From: Streptomyces fradiae
Lineage (GTDB): Bacteria > Actinomycetota > Actinomycetes > Streptomycetales > Streptomycetaceae
NCBI RefSeq assembly: GCF_041270065.1
Contig: NZ_CP065958.1
Span: forward strand, 5,456,001-5,520,000
Direction: 5' to 3'
DNA: 64,000 bases
Part shown: piece by piece, positions 51,963 to 60,367 of the stretch
How positions within the stretch are numbered: the first letter of the stretch is position 1
Layout of the letters: every line of letters starts with the position of its first letter
Program-made: the position numbers and the translations under genes
Notes under the pieces: generated by a model
The model's input: only the letters and a program-made list of their open reading frames with translations
Told to the model about the DNA's origin: nothing
Database searches by the model: none

Positions 51963-53687
51963 GTGGGAAGTCATCTGCGTGTCGGTGAGGTGTTCCGATC
52001 TGCCCGGAACCGCGACCCCGCCGTGGTGCTCATCGACGGCTATCCGAACCTCCATCACGTCACGGCCTCCGAAACCCTCGCTCAGGTTCAGCTCAGCAAG
52101 GGCATCAATCCGACCGCGAAGGTCAAAGCACCTGGCGGGCGGCGCCGACCGTGCATCCTGATCCGTTCCAGCCTCTGGAAGGCCGGTACGGCCGAGACTC
52201 CCTGGCACGATTCGTTCGACCTCGACAACAACCGCATCAGCTACTTCGGGGACCACAGGGTCGACCACACGGTCCCCGTGGGAACCACGCAGGGCAATGC
52301 GGTGCTGCTGGAGGCGATGGCGGAACATCGGGGTCTCACGGCAGAGCAGCGGGCACTGGCCGCACCGCTGTTGGTCTTCTCCTCGGTGTCGCGCAACGGG
52401 ACGCACAAGGGATACGTCGAGTTCTGCGGTGTGGCCGTCATCGAAAGCGCCGTGGAGATCGAGCAGCAGGCGCGGGGCGTGTCCTTCCCCAACTACCGCT
52501 ACGACCTGTCGGTCCTGGACCTCAGGTCTGAGAACGACCGGGTCGACTGGGCTTGGATCGAAGCTCGCGGCAATCCTGATCTCTCGGCCGATGAGACGCT
52601 CGAGCTCGCGCCACGCTCCTGGCGCGAGTGGGTGGAGCGGGGAGACGTGGTTCGACCCGAGGGGCATGGTCGCGTGGCCGTGCCTTCGCTTCTCTCGCCC
52701 CGCGGGCCGAGTGGACCTGCTCCCGATCCTGCCTCCGTCGCATCGGGCCCGTCATCCGCCGAGCTGACGGTGAGCACGCTCATGGACAGGTTGAGGAACC
52801 TCAGGGTCCACACAAGAAACGGCCGGCCGAGCAGGCACAAGCCGTTGGCTCTGCTGTGGGGCATCTCCAGGGTCGCCGCGGGCAAGTCACACCTTGCGCC
52901 ATGGCACGAATTCCGCGACGAAGTGGGGGAGATACTGTCCGAGTTCGGCCTTCCCGACTCCTCCGTCACCCCCGAATATCCGTTCTGGCATCTCCGGACG
53001 AGCCAACTGTGGGGCGTCCACGGCCTTCCGTCCGGCCAGGCCGTCGCGGCTCATGCCGCAACGTTCGACCGGCTCAATCCCACCGGTGGCGTGACCGAAC
53101 AGGCCGAGCATTTGTTGCGGGACCCCTTCGTGCGATCCCAGGCCGTGGCCGTCCTGCGGGAGACCTACCTGGCCGACATCGATCAGCACGCGCTGATGGA
53201 ACGGCTCGGATTGGCCGGCTACGAAAGTGCGAGCGGCGTCGACCAACTCGAAGAGGACCAGGCGACAGAGTGGGGCCCGGCCCCACGACGCACAACCTCC
53301 TCCTCCCGCGTCGTCCGCGACACCGCCCTGACGGCCAGGGTGAAGAAGCTGCACGGCGACCAATGCCAGGTCTGCGACCTACGGCTCGCGACTCGCTTCG
53401 GCACGTACAGCGAGGCCGCACACATCCGCGGTCTCGGCCGGCCACACAACGGTCCCGACGAACAGTCCAACCTGCTTGTCCTGTGCCCGAACCACCACGT
53501 CCAGTTCGACACCCTGGCGATCTACGTCGACGCCGAGGGCACCGTTCGTTCCACCGCGGACGACACCACCATCGGCCGCCTCCGCCGGCACCCCGCCCAC
53601 AAGATAAAAGAGGCCCACCTTCGCTATCACCGCGCACTCTGCGGCAGGGACACGCCCGACCCGACCCCTTCGAACACGACTCCCTGA
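51963..53687 (+). CDS. HNH nuclease with ScoMcrA-like sulfur-binding segment (type IV restriction candidate)
   Basis: The protein is 574 aa. GTG 51,963 has GGGGGAGGG just upstream; an in-frame GTG 93 nt earlier lacks this. Residues about 1-220 form a domain I do not recognise (DGYPNLHHVTASETLAQVQL, 'NNRISYFGDHRVDHTVPVG'). Residues about 275-360 resemble the sulfur-binding domain of ScoMcrA: 'RHKPLALLWGISRVAAGKSH' and 'EYPFWHLRTSQLWGV'. The C-terminal HNH nuclease has 'HGDQCQVCDLRL', 'SEAAHIRGLGRPHNG' and 'LLVLCPNHHVQFD', which gives the Cys4 zinc site and the catalytic His. ScoMcrA cuts phosphorothioate- or methyl-modified DNA, so this is likely modification-dependent restriction. It lies just outside the integrated element. 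Confidence 0.85.
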   Translation: MGSHLRVGEVFRSARNRDPAVVLIDGYPNLHHVTASETLAQVQLSKGINPTAKVKAPGGRRRPCILIRSSLWKAGTAETPWHDSFDLDNNRISYFGDHRVDHTVPVGTTQGNAVLLEAMAEHRGLTAEQRALAAPLLVFSSVSRNGTHKGYVEFCGVAVIESAVEIEQQARGVSFPNYRYDLSVLDLRSENDRVDWAWIEARGNPDLSADETLELAPRSWREWVERGDVVRPEGHGRVAVPSLLSPRGPSGPAPDPASVASGPSSAELTVSTLMDRLRNLRVHTRNGRPSRHKPLALLWGISRVAAGKSHLAPWHEFRDEVGEILSEFGLPDSSVTPEYPFWHLRTSQLWGVHGLPSGQAVAAHAATFDRLNPTGGVTEQAEHLLRDPFVRSQAVAVLRETYLADIDQHALMERLGLAGYESASGVDQLEEDQATEWGPAPRRTTSSSRVVRDTALTARVKKLHGDQCQVCDLRLATRFGTYSEAAHIRGLGRPHNGPDEQSNLLVLCPNHHVQFDTLAIYVDAEGTVRSTADDTTIGRLRRHPAHKIKEAHLRYHRALCGRDTPDPTPSNTTP

Positions 53688-53763
53688 AGCCGCAGCCTCC
53701 ACGCCCACGAATAGGCCCCGGCCCCGACATACGGCGGCTCGGGGCGGCATCCGGCTGCACATG

Positions 53764-53811
53764 CAACAAGACCCCGTCCTCAGCGTTTCCGCTGACGGCG
53801 GGGTCTTGTTG
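53764..53811. terminator. Terminator next to attL, probably the original tRNA-Arg terminator
   Basis: CAACAAGACCCCG pairs with CGGGGTCTTGTTG, and an inner TCAGCG/CGCTGA stem with a TTTC loop completes the hairpin. It lies downstream of the tRNA 3' half left at attL, on the same strand as the tRNA, so it probably terminated the tRNA before the element inserted. Confidence 0.8.
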
Positions 53812-53824
53812 GCACTTCCTGCGA

Positions 53825-53872
53825 AGTGCCCCCGGCAGGATTCGAACCTGCGCACACGGCTCCGGAGGCCGT
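53825..53872. other. attL: displaced 3' half of tRNA-Arg
   Basis: These 48 bp, starting AGTGCCCCCGGCAGGATTCG, are identical to 61,456-61,503 inside and beside the intact tRNA-Arg gene. They cover the T arm, variable region and the anticodon side only, and the sequence diverges right after GGCCGT. This is a classic attachment-site remnant and not a second tRNA. Confidence 0.9.
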
Positions 53873-54089
53873 CGGCTCTTGAAGTGAACACCTTGCTCTG
53901 AGCTGCACGGACGCCAGGGCAGGCTGACTGGTACTTGCACTTCACTCGCTGCTCACTCGCAGTCCAGGCATCAGGACTGCCAGTGCTTCGTGTCGCGCGA
54001 GCTGCCTGGCCAGCTCGCGCGAAGCCGGACACACCTCTGAGGGGATCGCTATCGTGGTCTGTACGTAAGTGACTCTAAGGGGGGTCTGA

Positions 54090-55646
54090 GTGGTTTCGTC
54101 GTTTCTTGCCGACTTTGCTGGGATGTGGCGACGGCCCGTCCAGGATTACGAGCGCGGGGTCTCTGAGTACCTCGTCGTCTTGGATACGAATGTGCTTCTT
54201 GAGCTGTACCGCTTCACCTCGAACGCCCGCAATGAGCTAATCAATGTTCTCGACGGAGTGAAAGATCGCCTTTGGATTCCTCATCAGGTCGGGAAGGAGT
54301 ATTACGGCCGAAGGGTCGATGCGATTAAGGAACATCTTGACCTCTACGCCTCCGTGCCGAATGCGCTACGTGAGGCAGAATCCAAGGCGCTTCAAGAACT
54401 CAACAAGTTTGCGCGACGCTGTTCAATCCCTGGCGATGAAAGAGAAAAGCTCACTCAACCGCTAGAGGCTGCCTTCAAGGGAGTCATCGAAGATATCAAT
54501 AAGCGCAGTGAGTCGTTCGACCTGGATTTGGTTAAAGTGGTCACGAATGACCCGGTTCTTGCCGCGCTGGCTGGAATTCTAGACGGAAGAACGGGGGGTC
54601 CATTCACTGATCAGGAGGTCGAGGAATTTAAGGAGAAATTCAAAGAGAGGGTAGAGCAGGGAATTCCCCCAGGGTTCGAAGATGCGCGGAAGTCGGAAAA
54701 TGGGCATGGTGACTTCTTTGTTTGGGAGCAGCTCCTTCGTGAGGCGGAAAAGCGAAAGTCTTCGGTCATATTCGTAACGAACGATGAGAAGAAGGATTGG
54801 GTCCATAAACAAGCTGGCCTCGTAGTGGGACCCAGGCCGGAGTTGATCGCTGAATTCCAGGGGAGGTGCGGAGAGGACTTCCTTCTCGTGAATCTGGCGC
54901 TCTTCCTGAAGGTCGCTAAGGGGAAGCTGGGCGCGGCAATTAGTGCTTCCACGGTGGCTCAAGCCGAGAGCGCAGACCTGCGTCGCGTTGGTGGTTTCGA
55001 AGAAGAGTACGTGCTTCCTCGTGATGAGTACGATGCCCTCATCGCGGCTCTGACCGCCGAGTATCGCAGGGTGGCCAATGAGGCGCGATTGGGGAAGTCT
55101 GCAAGAGGGGACGCAGGTCGAGCCCACAGGGAGGGCGGTTACCTGATCAAGATAATTGACAATCTCTCTAATGGTAACGGTGCCGACTTCGGGGAGAACG
55201 GTGATGTGACGGTTACCATGACACCCCGTCAGTGGGCTTACGTTCAGCGAATCGCCACCGTCGCTTCCAATAGGGATCGGCGCATTAATCTCGATTCGCT
55301 TCCCGGGAATTCCTTTACTGGGCGCGCGATGCGACTAAGGCGCGAGTTGGCGTTCCTTGAGCGAGAATATCATCAAGCGCGGGCATTGGAAATTGAAGCT
55401 GAGACGCGGTTGATTGAATCCCGGGCGCGTGAGGAGGTAATGGAGAGAGAGGTCGCTGAATCTGAATTTCAAGGCGCTCGTTCCATGGCTGCCGACCTGC
55501 AGCGGCAGATTGCCCACGTTCGGGCAGATCTTGAAAATGTGCAGGCTAGGATCGAGGCTGGCAGGGAGCGCTGGAGAGCAGTGGACCTGCAGGCGGCTGA
55601 TGGTGATGCAAATCGTGACCTTCGATACGAGGAGCGGGGCCCGTGA
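54090..55646 (+). CDS. PIN-like (PIN_8/DUF4935 type) protein with C-terminal coiled coil
   Basis: The protein is 518 aa with noticeably lower GC than its neighbours. The N-terminal half is a PIN-like nuclease fold: 'LVVLDTNVLLELYRFT' with the first acidic residue at D32, 'LWIPHQVGKEYYGR', a helical insertion, then 'GHGDFFVWEQLLREAE' and 'VIFVTNDEKKDWVH', which carry the later acidic residues. The C-terminal 110 residues are a long Glu/Arg-rich coiled coil (RRELAFLEREYHQARALEIE and on). Related PIN_8 proteins are often found in defence and mobile contexts, so an RNase or DNase effector is plausible but unproven. The gene ends in a GTGA overlap with the broken GntR gene. Confidence 0.8.
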   Translation: MVSSFLADFAGMWRRPVQDYERGVSEYLVVLDTNVLLELYRFTSNARNELINVLDGVKDRLWIPHQVGKEYYGRRVDAIKEHLDLYASVPNALREAESKALQELNKFARRCSIPGDEREKLTQPLEAAFKGVIEDINKRSESFDLDLVKVVTNDPVLAALAGILDGRTGGPFTDQEVEEFKEKFKERVEQGIPPGFEDARKSENGHGDFFVWEQLLREAEKRKSSVIFVTNDEKKDWVHKQAGLVVGPRPELIAEFQGRCGEDFLLVNLALFLKVAKGKLGAAISASTVAQAESADLRRVGGFEEEYVLPRDEYDALIAALTAEYRRVANEARLGKSARGDAGRAHREGGYLIKIIDNLSNGNGADFGENGDVTVTMTPRQWAYVQRIATVASNRDRRINLDSLPGNSFTGRAMRLRRELAFLEREYHQARALEIEAETRLIESRAREEVMEREVAESEFQGARSMAADLQRQIAHVRADLENVQARIEAGRERWRAVDLQAADGDANRDLRYEERGP

Positions 55647-56092
55647 CCGACTCCAGCCCGCGTGACACCTACCTGGCCGATCGCTGCGGTAATTCGAGAG
55701 AAAATTGAGCACGGAGAGCTGGTTGATTCCTTTCCATCAGAAGGGGAACTTGGGCGGACGTTTGGTGTTGCTCGCAACACGATTCGTCGTGCGCGCTGAA
55801 GAGGCTTGCAGCCGAGGGGGTGCTCGAATCCGAACCAGGGGTCGGTTGGCGCGTCCGTCGAGACGGCGACCGTCGATCGCTTACTCAGCGGATGGTTGAC
55901 CTCATCATGGAGGAATCCCTTGCCGTCGGTGATGCCTACCCATCTGAGGCGAGGCTCTGTGAACGCTTCGCGGCATCCCGCACGGCAGTGCGCCGTGTGC
56001 TGGCGCGAATGGAGGGAAACGGCTTGCTCGGCACCGTGCATGGGAAGGGGCGTACGGTACGTGCCCTCCCAGGTTCGTCCGCGCACCCGTAG
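55643..56092 (+). pseudogene. Frameshifted GntR-type regulator with two winged-helix domains (KorSA-like)
   Basis: The start GTG overlaps the PIN gene stop. The frame first reads MTDSSPRDTYL and then hits a stop at 55,706. A +1 shift near 55,676 gives a perfect GntR wing (IAAVIREKIEHGELVDSFPS and on to RNTIRRA), and a 2-nt insertion near 55,793 (GCGCGCTG for GCGCTG) returns to the first frame. The second helix domain then reads through to 56,092. The two changes cancel in length but break the first domain. Either the gene is dead or two sequencing errors occurred. A shorter GTG start at 55,820 could still make the second domain alone. The closest known role is the repressor of pSAM2-like elements. 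Confidence 0.8.
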
Positions 56093-56103
56093 CCTTGGCG
56101 ACC

Positions 56104-56670
56104 ATGGGGCTTACCGAGTGGGCGTACTCGCTCTCCGAATCGATGTTGTCCGAGCCGCTGCCGCGTCGTTGGGCACACTCCCTCGGCGTCGCCAAGCGGG
56201 CTCGGTCTCTGAACCCGATCCTCGGCGCCGACGCCGAGCTGCTGGAGGCCGCGGCCGTACTGCACGACGTCGGGTACTCGCCGGCCATCGCGACCACCGG
56301 CTTCCACCCGCTCGACGGGGCCCGGTTCCTGCGGGACCAGGAGGGCGCCGACGAGCGTGTGTTGCGGCTCGTGGCGCATCACTCCTGTGCGCTCCTGGAG
56401 GCCGAGGAGCGAGGACTCCGGCAAGAGCTTGAGACTGAGTTCGAGCTTGAGCGGCACGAGCTGGTGGACGCGCTGATCGTCTCCGACATGACGACGACAC
56501 CAGACGGCGGGCACACCACCCCGATCGCCCGACTGGACGAGATCGTGCAGCGATACGGGCCGGACACCATCGTGGGGCGCTTCATTCAACGCGCGGCGCC
56601 CGAGATCTACGCCGCCAATGAGCGGGTTGAGCGCTTGGCTGCTGCCGCGGCCGGCGCTCAGCCGAGGTAG
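56104..56670 (+). CDS. HD-domain phosphohydrolase
   Basis: The protein is 188 aa from ATG 56,104. The HD signature is complete: first His in 'PRRWAHSLGVAKRA', His-Asp in 'AAVLHDVGYSPAI', further His in 'GFHPLDGARFL' and 'LVAHHSCALLEAEE', and the last Asp in 'LIVSDMTTTPDGG'. Such proteins hydrolyse phosphate esters of nucleotides. HD and Nudix genes often travel together on actinobacterial integrative elements, and this one ends tail to tail with the Nudix remnant, overlapping by 13 bp. It looks intact and may still act in nucleotide clean-up; the substrate is unknown. Confidence 0.88.
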   Translation: MGLTEWAYSLSESMLSEPLPRRWAHSLGVAKRARSLNPILGADAELLEAAAVLHDVGYSPAIATTGFHPLDGARFLRDQEGADERVLRLVAHHSCALLEAEERGLRQELETEFELERHELVDALIVSDMTTTPDGGHTTPIARLDEIVQRYGPDTIVGRFIQRAAPEIYAANERVERLAAAAAGAQPR

Positions 56671-56963
56671 GGCTCCCGCCGCGACTCGTCCAGGCCGTGC
56701 CGGATGCGCAGCATCATGGACGGATGGATGTCCAGGTCTTCGAGGTCCGCTGGGTTCACCCAGCGGACCTCCTTTGATTCGCTGCTCGTGCGGAGGGTTC
56801 CGCCGACCGGGTGGGCCCGGAAGCAGATGGAGAACTGCTGGCGGACCTCACCGTCGTCGTACGCCAAGACGTGGTCCGGGTCCGTGTAGAGGCCGACGAT
56901 GTTGTCCACCTCCACCTCCACCTCCATCCCCGTCTCCTCCCGGACTTCCCGGACCGCGGCGGT
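56658..56963 (-). pseudogene. 5'-truncated Nudix hydrolase
   Basis: The C-terminal two thirds of a Nudix protein remain: 'TAAVREVREETGMEVEVEVD' keeps the REUxEExGU half of the Nudix box, followed by 'DDGEVRQQFSICFRAHPVGG' and 'SKEVRWVNPADLEDLDIHPS'. The first half, including the Gly-rich part of the box, is gone. At about 56,963 the sequence changes to the replication-gene remnant on the other strand. An accidental ATG at 57,026 keeps an open frame, but the product would lack the active site. Confidence 0.82.
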
Positions 56964-56964
56964 C

Positions 56965-57609
56965 GGCTTCCGGAAGATCGACCCCGACCCCGTACCGGCG
57001 ACCATCGGGGCCACGTACGAGCGCAACGTCTACGCGCTCACGCTCAGGCTCGCGGACTGGACCGACCCCCTCGTTGTCCAGGTGGGCCCCGAAGCAGACG
57101 CGGCCCTCAAGGCGTACGCCGAGCGTCTGGAGCCGCAGCTCCGCACCAAGGGCGGGCGCCTCGGGCACATCGGGAAATGGGCGGGGAAGCTCGTGGGCGC
57201 CGCGGCCCGCATCGCTGGTCTGCTGCACCTCGCCGAGCACATTGACGGCGGTACCAAGACTCCGATCAGCGCGACCACGATGGCCGCCTCGATCGAGCTG
57301 GCCGAGTATTTCGCCGCCCACGCCCTGACCGTCTTCGACCTCATGGGCGCCGACGCCACCCTTGCTCGCGCCCGCAGCCTGCTGGCCGTCCTGGAGGACA
57401 ACGGCTGGGAGAGCGTCAGCCGTCGCGACCTCTTCGCCAAGCTCTCCCGCTCCGAGTTCCCCACCATCGCCGAACTGGAGCCGGTCGCCGCCGTCCTCGA
57501 GGAGCACGGCTACCTCCGCAGCGAGACCCCGCCCCGCACCGGCAAACGGGGCCGACCGCCGGGGCCCCTCTACCTCATCCACCCGAGCGTCCGCGAGCCC
57601 AAGGCATGA
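56965..57609 (+). pseudogene. 3' remnant of a DUF3987-type replication/primase-helicase gene
   Basis: Only the last 210 or so codons remain: 'YERNVYALTLRLADWTDPLV', 'RLGHIGKWAGKLVGAAARIA', 'GLLHLAEHIDG', ending 'RPPGPLYLIHPSVREPKA'. This is the C-terminal part of the large DUF3987 proteins that replicate actinomycete integrative elements. The N-terminal catalytic part has been deleted together with the start of the Nudix gene; the break is at about 56,963. An ATG in the antisense of the Nudix gene keeps an open frame but makes a hybrid with no sense. Confidence 0.8.
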
Positions 57610-57736
57610 GCCTCCCCTCCTGCCCGCGCAAGGGACCCCCGCCGCACAAACCGCAGAATCCTCGGAGCGTCTGCGCCCACCTGCGGCAACCACCCCAGCA
57701 CCTCCAACGCCGCAGGTCAGACACCGGATTCGCAGC

Positions 57737-57763
57737 TTTCTGCGGTTTCTGTGGTTTCTGCGG
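57737..57763. repeat. Three 9-bp tandem repeats before xis
   Basis: TTTCTGCGG, TTTCTGTGG and TTTCTGCGG follow one another exactly. They lie in the 193-bp gap between the replication remnant and xis and could be iterons or Xis-binding sites. Confidence 0.7.
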
Positions 57764-57802
57764 CGCCCCGCCCTGTCTTCGGTAGCTGGTCTAGGAGGAC
57801 CC

Positions 57803-57994
57803 GTGTCCGCGACGCGTGACGAGATGCTCACGATCCCCCAGGTCGTGGAGGAGATCGGAGTGCCCCGAGCCACCTTCTACCGGTGGCGTCAGCTCAAGAA
57901 GGGCCCGAAGGCCATCAAGCTCCCGAACGGCGCGGTCCGCATCCGTCGCTTGGACCTGGAGCGCTGGATCGAGACCCTGGAGGAAGCCGCGTGA
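57803..57994 (+). CDS. xis: Excisionase (small helix-turn-helix Xis)
   Basis: The protein is 63 aa. GTG 57,803 has AGGAGG 4 nt upstream and is preferred over the internal ATG. The sequence is a MerR/excisionase-type helix-turn-helix: 'MLTIPQVVEEIGVPRATFYR', then 'WRQLKKGPKAIKLPNGAVRI' and 'RRLDLERWIETLEEAA'. It should bind att DNA and steer the integrase to excision. Its stop overlaps the GTG of the integrase gene (GTGA), the usual coupled xis-int order. Confidence 0.9.
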   Translation: MSATRDEMLTIPQVVEEIGVPRATFYRWRQLKKGPKAIKLPNGAVRIRRLDLERWIETLEEAA

Positions 57995-59441
57995 CCTATC
58001 GCAAGTCCAGCAAGACCCCGGGCGCCCGCCCGTTTCGGGGGACCTGACTCTCTCCACGGACGTACGGGTCTGGAAGGTCAACCAGGTGCGGAGCAAGAAG
58101 GCCCCGTACCAGACCCGCTGGACGGTCGCCGGAAAGGTGAAGGCCGCTAGCTTCGCCACCGTGGCTCTTGCGGAGAGCCGCCGGTCCGAGCTGTGGCAGG
58201 CAATGCGGAAGGGCGAGGCGTTCGACGTGGCGTCCGGCCTGCCGGAGTCGGAACTCCGGGCGGCTGCCGCGAGGGAGAACGAGAAGCCCGATCCGTCGTG
58301 GTGGGACTTCAGCCGTGAGTACATGGCGAGCCGATGGCGTACGGCGGCGGCGAAGACACGCGAAGGGCTGGCCGACAGCCTTGCCACGGTGGCGCTCGCG
58401 ATGGTGGAGGACGGCAAGAAGGCGCCCACGCCGGAGGAGACGCGGCTCGCGATGCGGTGGGCGGTCGTGCCGGCGCACCAGGAAGAGGAGCCGCCCGCGG
58501 AGTTTGTGGCGGCGTGCGCGTGGCTCCGGGCGCGATCGTTGCGGCTCTCGGCCCTCACTGACCCCAAGGTGGTTCGAGATGTCCAGTACCGGCTCTCGTT
58601 CAAGCTGGACGACACCCCAGCAGCGGGGGAGACCTACAAGCGCCGACGTCGCGGCTTCAACACGGCCATGGAGTACGCCATCGAGTGCGGGTACTTAGAG
58701 GAGAACCCGCTCGCGGGGGTGAAGCGCGCGGGGGCCACCAAGGGGGACGTCGTGGACCCCCGTGTCCTGGTCAACACAGTCCAGGGTGACCAGCTCCTCA
58801 CGGCCGTCTCGTATGTGGGCTCCGTCCACCGGAACCGCGGGCGGCGACTCGTCGCCTTCTTCGCCTGCCAGCTCTACGCGGCGATGCGGCCGGCCGAGAC
58901 GGTGGGGCTCCGGCAGAAGGACTGCTACCTGCCCGAGAAGGGATGGGGGACGCTCACCCTCAAAGAGTCCCGGCCGGTGTCCGGCAAGCGGTGGACAGAT
59001 TCGGGGCAGCGCCACGACAAGCGCGGGCTCAAGTCTCGGGAGCCCGAGGCGGATCGCCCCGTCCCGATTCCTCCGACACTTGTCGCCATGCTCCGCGCGC
59101 ACAAAGCGGAGTTCGGCACGGCGAAGGACGGTCGGCTGTTCGCCAACGAGCGGGGCGCCGTGCTCGGGACGTCCAGCGACTGGAGGGTCTGGCAGGAAGC
59201 CCGCCCGATTGCCCTGCCGCCGGACAAAGTGGAATCCCCGCTCGCCCACCGTCCGTACGACCTGCGGCACACCTGCATTACCAACTGGCTGAACGCGGGC
59301 GTTCCTGGCGCCGAGGTAGCCCGTCGAGCGGGCAATTCACCCGAGGTCATTCACCGCCGCAATGAGGGCTGCATCGACGGCCATGAAGAAGTCAACAATT
59401 CGAAGATTGAACGAGCTATGGGGTGGACCGAGCGAGTGTAA
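57991..59441 (+). pseudogene. int: Tyrosine-recombinase integrase, frameshifted and lacking its nucleophilic Tyr
   Basis: From the coupled GTG the frame reads MTYRKSSKTPGARP and then meets a stop at about 58,045. The rest of the integrase (LTLSTDVRVWKVNQVRSKKA onward, about 465 aa) is in the -1 frame, so one base is missing near 58,031-58,035. The body is otherwise complete: SAM-like domain, first catalytic Arg in 'YAAMRPAETVGLR', and box II in 'RPYDLRHTCITNWL'. At the nucleophile position relatives have V-Y-A-K-C-I-D-G, but here the sequence is R-N-E-G-C-I-D-G, so the Tyr codon appears to be AAT (59,361-59,363). A later in-frame GTG near 58,087 could make a shortened protein. Integration and excision are probably lost. 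Confidence 0.8.
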
Positions 59442-59512
59442 CTAGTCGGAGAGTGGCGACCTTCTGAGATTTGGAACTCTCTTGGACGGTCGCCATCGTC
59501 CTCCCTCTTCTG

Positions 59513-60367
59513 TTACGTGGAGTCCGCCCGTCTAGCCCAGAGATCATTCAGGCGATCTCTTTCGCGGTCGTACATCCATTTGGGAATTGGAGGTGCACCG
59601 GCCGTGGTGACTCGATAGTCACCATAGATGGCGAGGATCGTCCCGAGCTTCTCCTCCCTCAGTTCCTCTTCGGAGAGCGAGGATAGCGAGTCAAGGCGGA
59701 TGTCGAGGCGTTCGCTTTTGGCCTCGGCAGATTTCCAGGACCGAACTTCGCCGAGTTGGGTCAGTGCTGCACCGGACGCTAGAACGGCCACCAAGATTCG
59801 GGCGAGAATGAGATTGCCGTCTCCGGAGGTGAGCGGGATCGCGACAAGGATCATGGCGAGCGTTGCCCCGAAAGATACCCAAAGGAGTCGGGCGTAATGG
59901 GCCGCCGTCTTCTGGTACTGATGCATGTTCCAGAAGGAATTTTCTTGGAGATTATCGCAGAGTCTTCGCAAGCCAATCGGTGCATTGCTTGCGTAGTAGT
60001 CTGATGTGGCTGGCTCTGTTGCCTGGCTGGGCACTCTGGGAGTGACGCGACTGAGCCATTTGTTGAGCTCAAGTCGTTCTGCTGGGGTGCCTAGTGCGTT
60101 TAGGGAGAGTCCGTGAGTCCTCCCCTCTTCGCCAGCGCTGTGGAGACTGCCAGCCTTGTCTCGGGCCAGCCATGAGCTGACCTGCACGACAAGAGCCAGC
60201 AATGCAGGGATGTAGGTGTATGGGTTGGAGATGAAGATTGAAACTATGCTCAAGGCGAAGGTGGCAACAGGTAGCCTGCGGCTCCACTTGTAATATTTGT
60301 TTGCCTTGACGAGCTGGTCATCAGCCAGACCGATGACCTCAAGCGATGACAGCTGTGAATTCGTCAC
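59513..60367 (-). CDS. S-4TM-type membrane effector of a CBASS-like system
   Basis: The protein is 284 aa. The GTG start has GGGGGAGGG about 8 nt upstream and lies 29 nt inside the CD-NTase gene. Two pairs of membrane segments are seen: 'LPVATFALSIVSIFI' with 'YIPALLALVVQVSSWL', and 'LLWVSFGATLAMILVAIPL' with 'ILARILVAVLASGAALT'. The soluble part between them has 'APIGLRRLCDNLQENSFWNM'. This layout fits S-4TM proteins, predicted pore-forming effectors that open when a nucleotide signal is made. Pairing with a CD-NTase in one overlapping transcript supports it. Expected action is membrane disruption during phage infection, leading to abortive defence. Confidence 0.82.
   Translation of the reverse strand: MTNSQLSSLEVIGLADDQLVKANKYYKWSRRLPVATFALSIVSIFISNPYTYIPALLALVVQVSSWLARDKAGSLHSAGEEGRTHGLSLNALGTPAERLELNKWLSRVTPRVPSQATEPATSDYYASNAPIGLRRLCDNLQENSFWNMHQYQKTAAHYARLLWVSFGATLAMILVAIPLTSGDGNLILARILVAVLASGAALTQLGEVRSWKSAEAKSERLDIRLDSLSSLSEEELREEKLGTILAIYGDYRVTTAGAPPIPKWMYDRERDRLNDLWARRADST

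Larger units (their letters stand above)
53688..54089. other. Gap holding a terminator, the left att site and the start of the element
   Basis: The gap is 402 bp with no gene. It contains the terminator and attL listed separately, then about 215 bp of element DNA leading to the PIN-protein start, which has a GGGGGG ribosome-binding site about 6 nt before the GTG. Confidence 0.7.

Noticed and set aside
53825..53872. A second tRNA-Arg gene
   Set aside because: Only the 3' half is present; the D arm and acceptor 5' strand are missing. It is an att remnant.
57362..57802. Long N-terminal extension of the xis gene
   Set aside because: The extension is antisense-like Pro/Ser/Thr sequence over the replication remnant, and the GTG at 57,803 has a good AGGAGG site.
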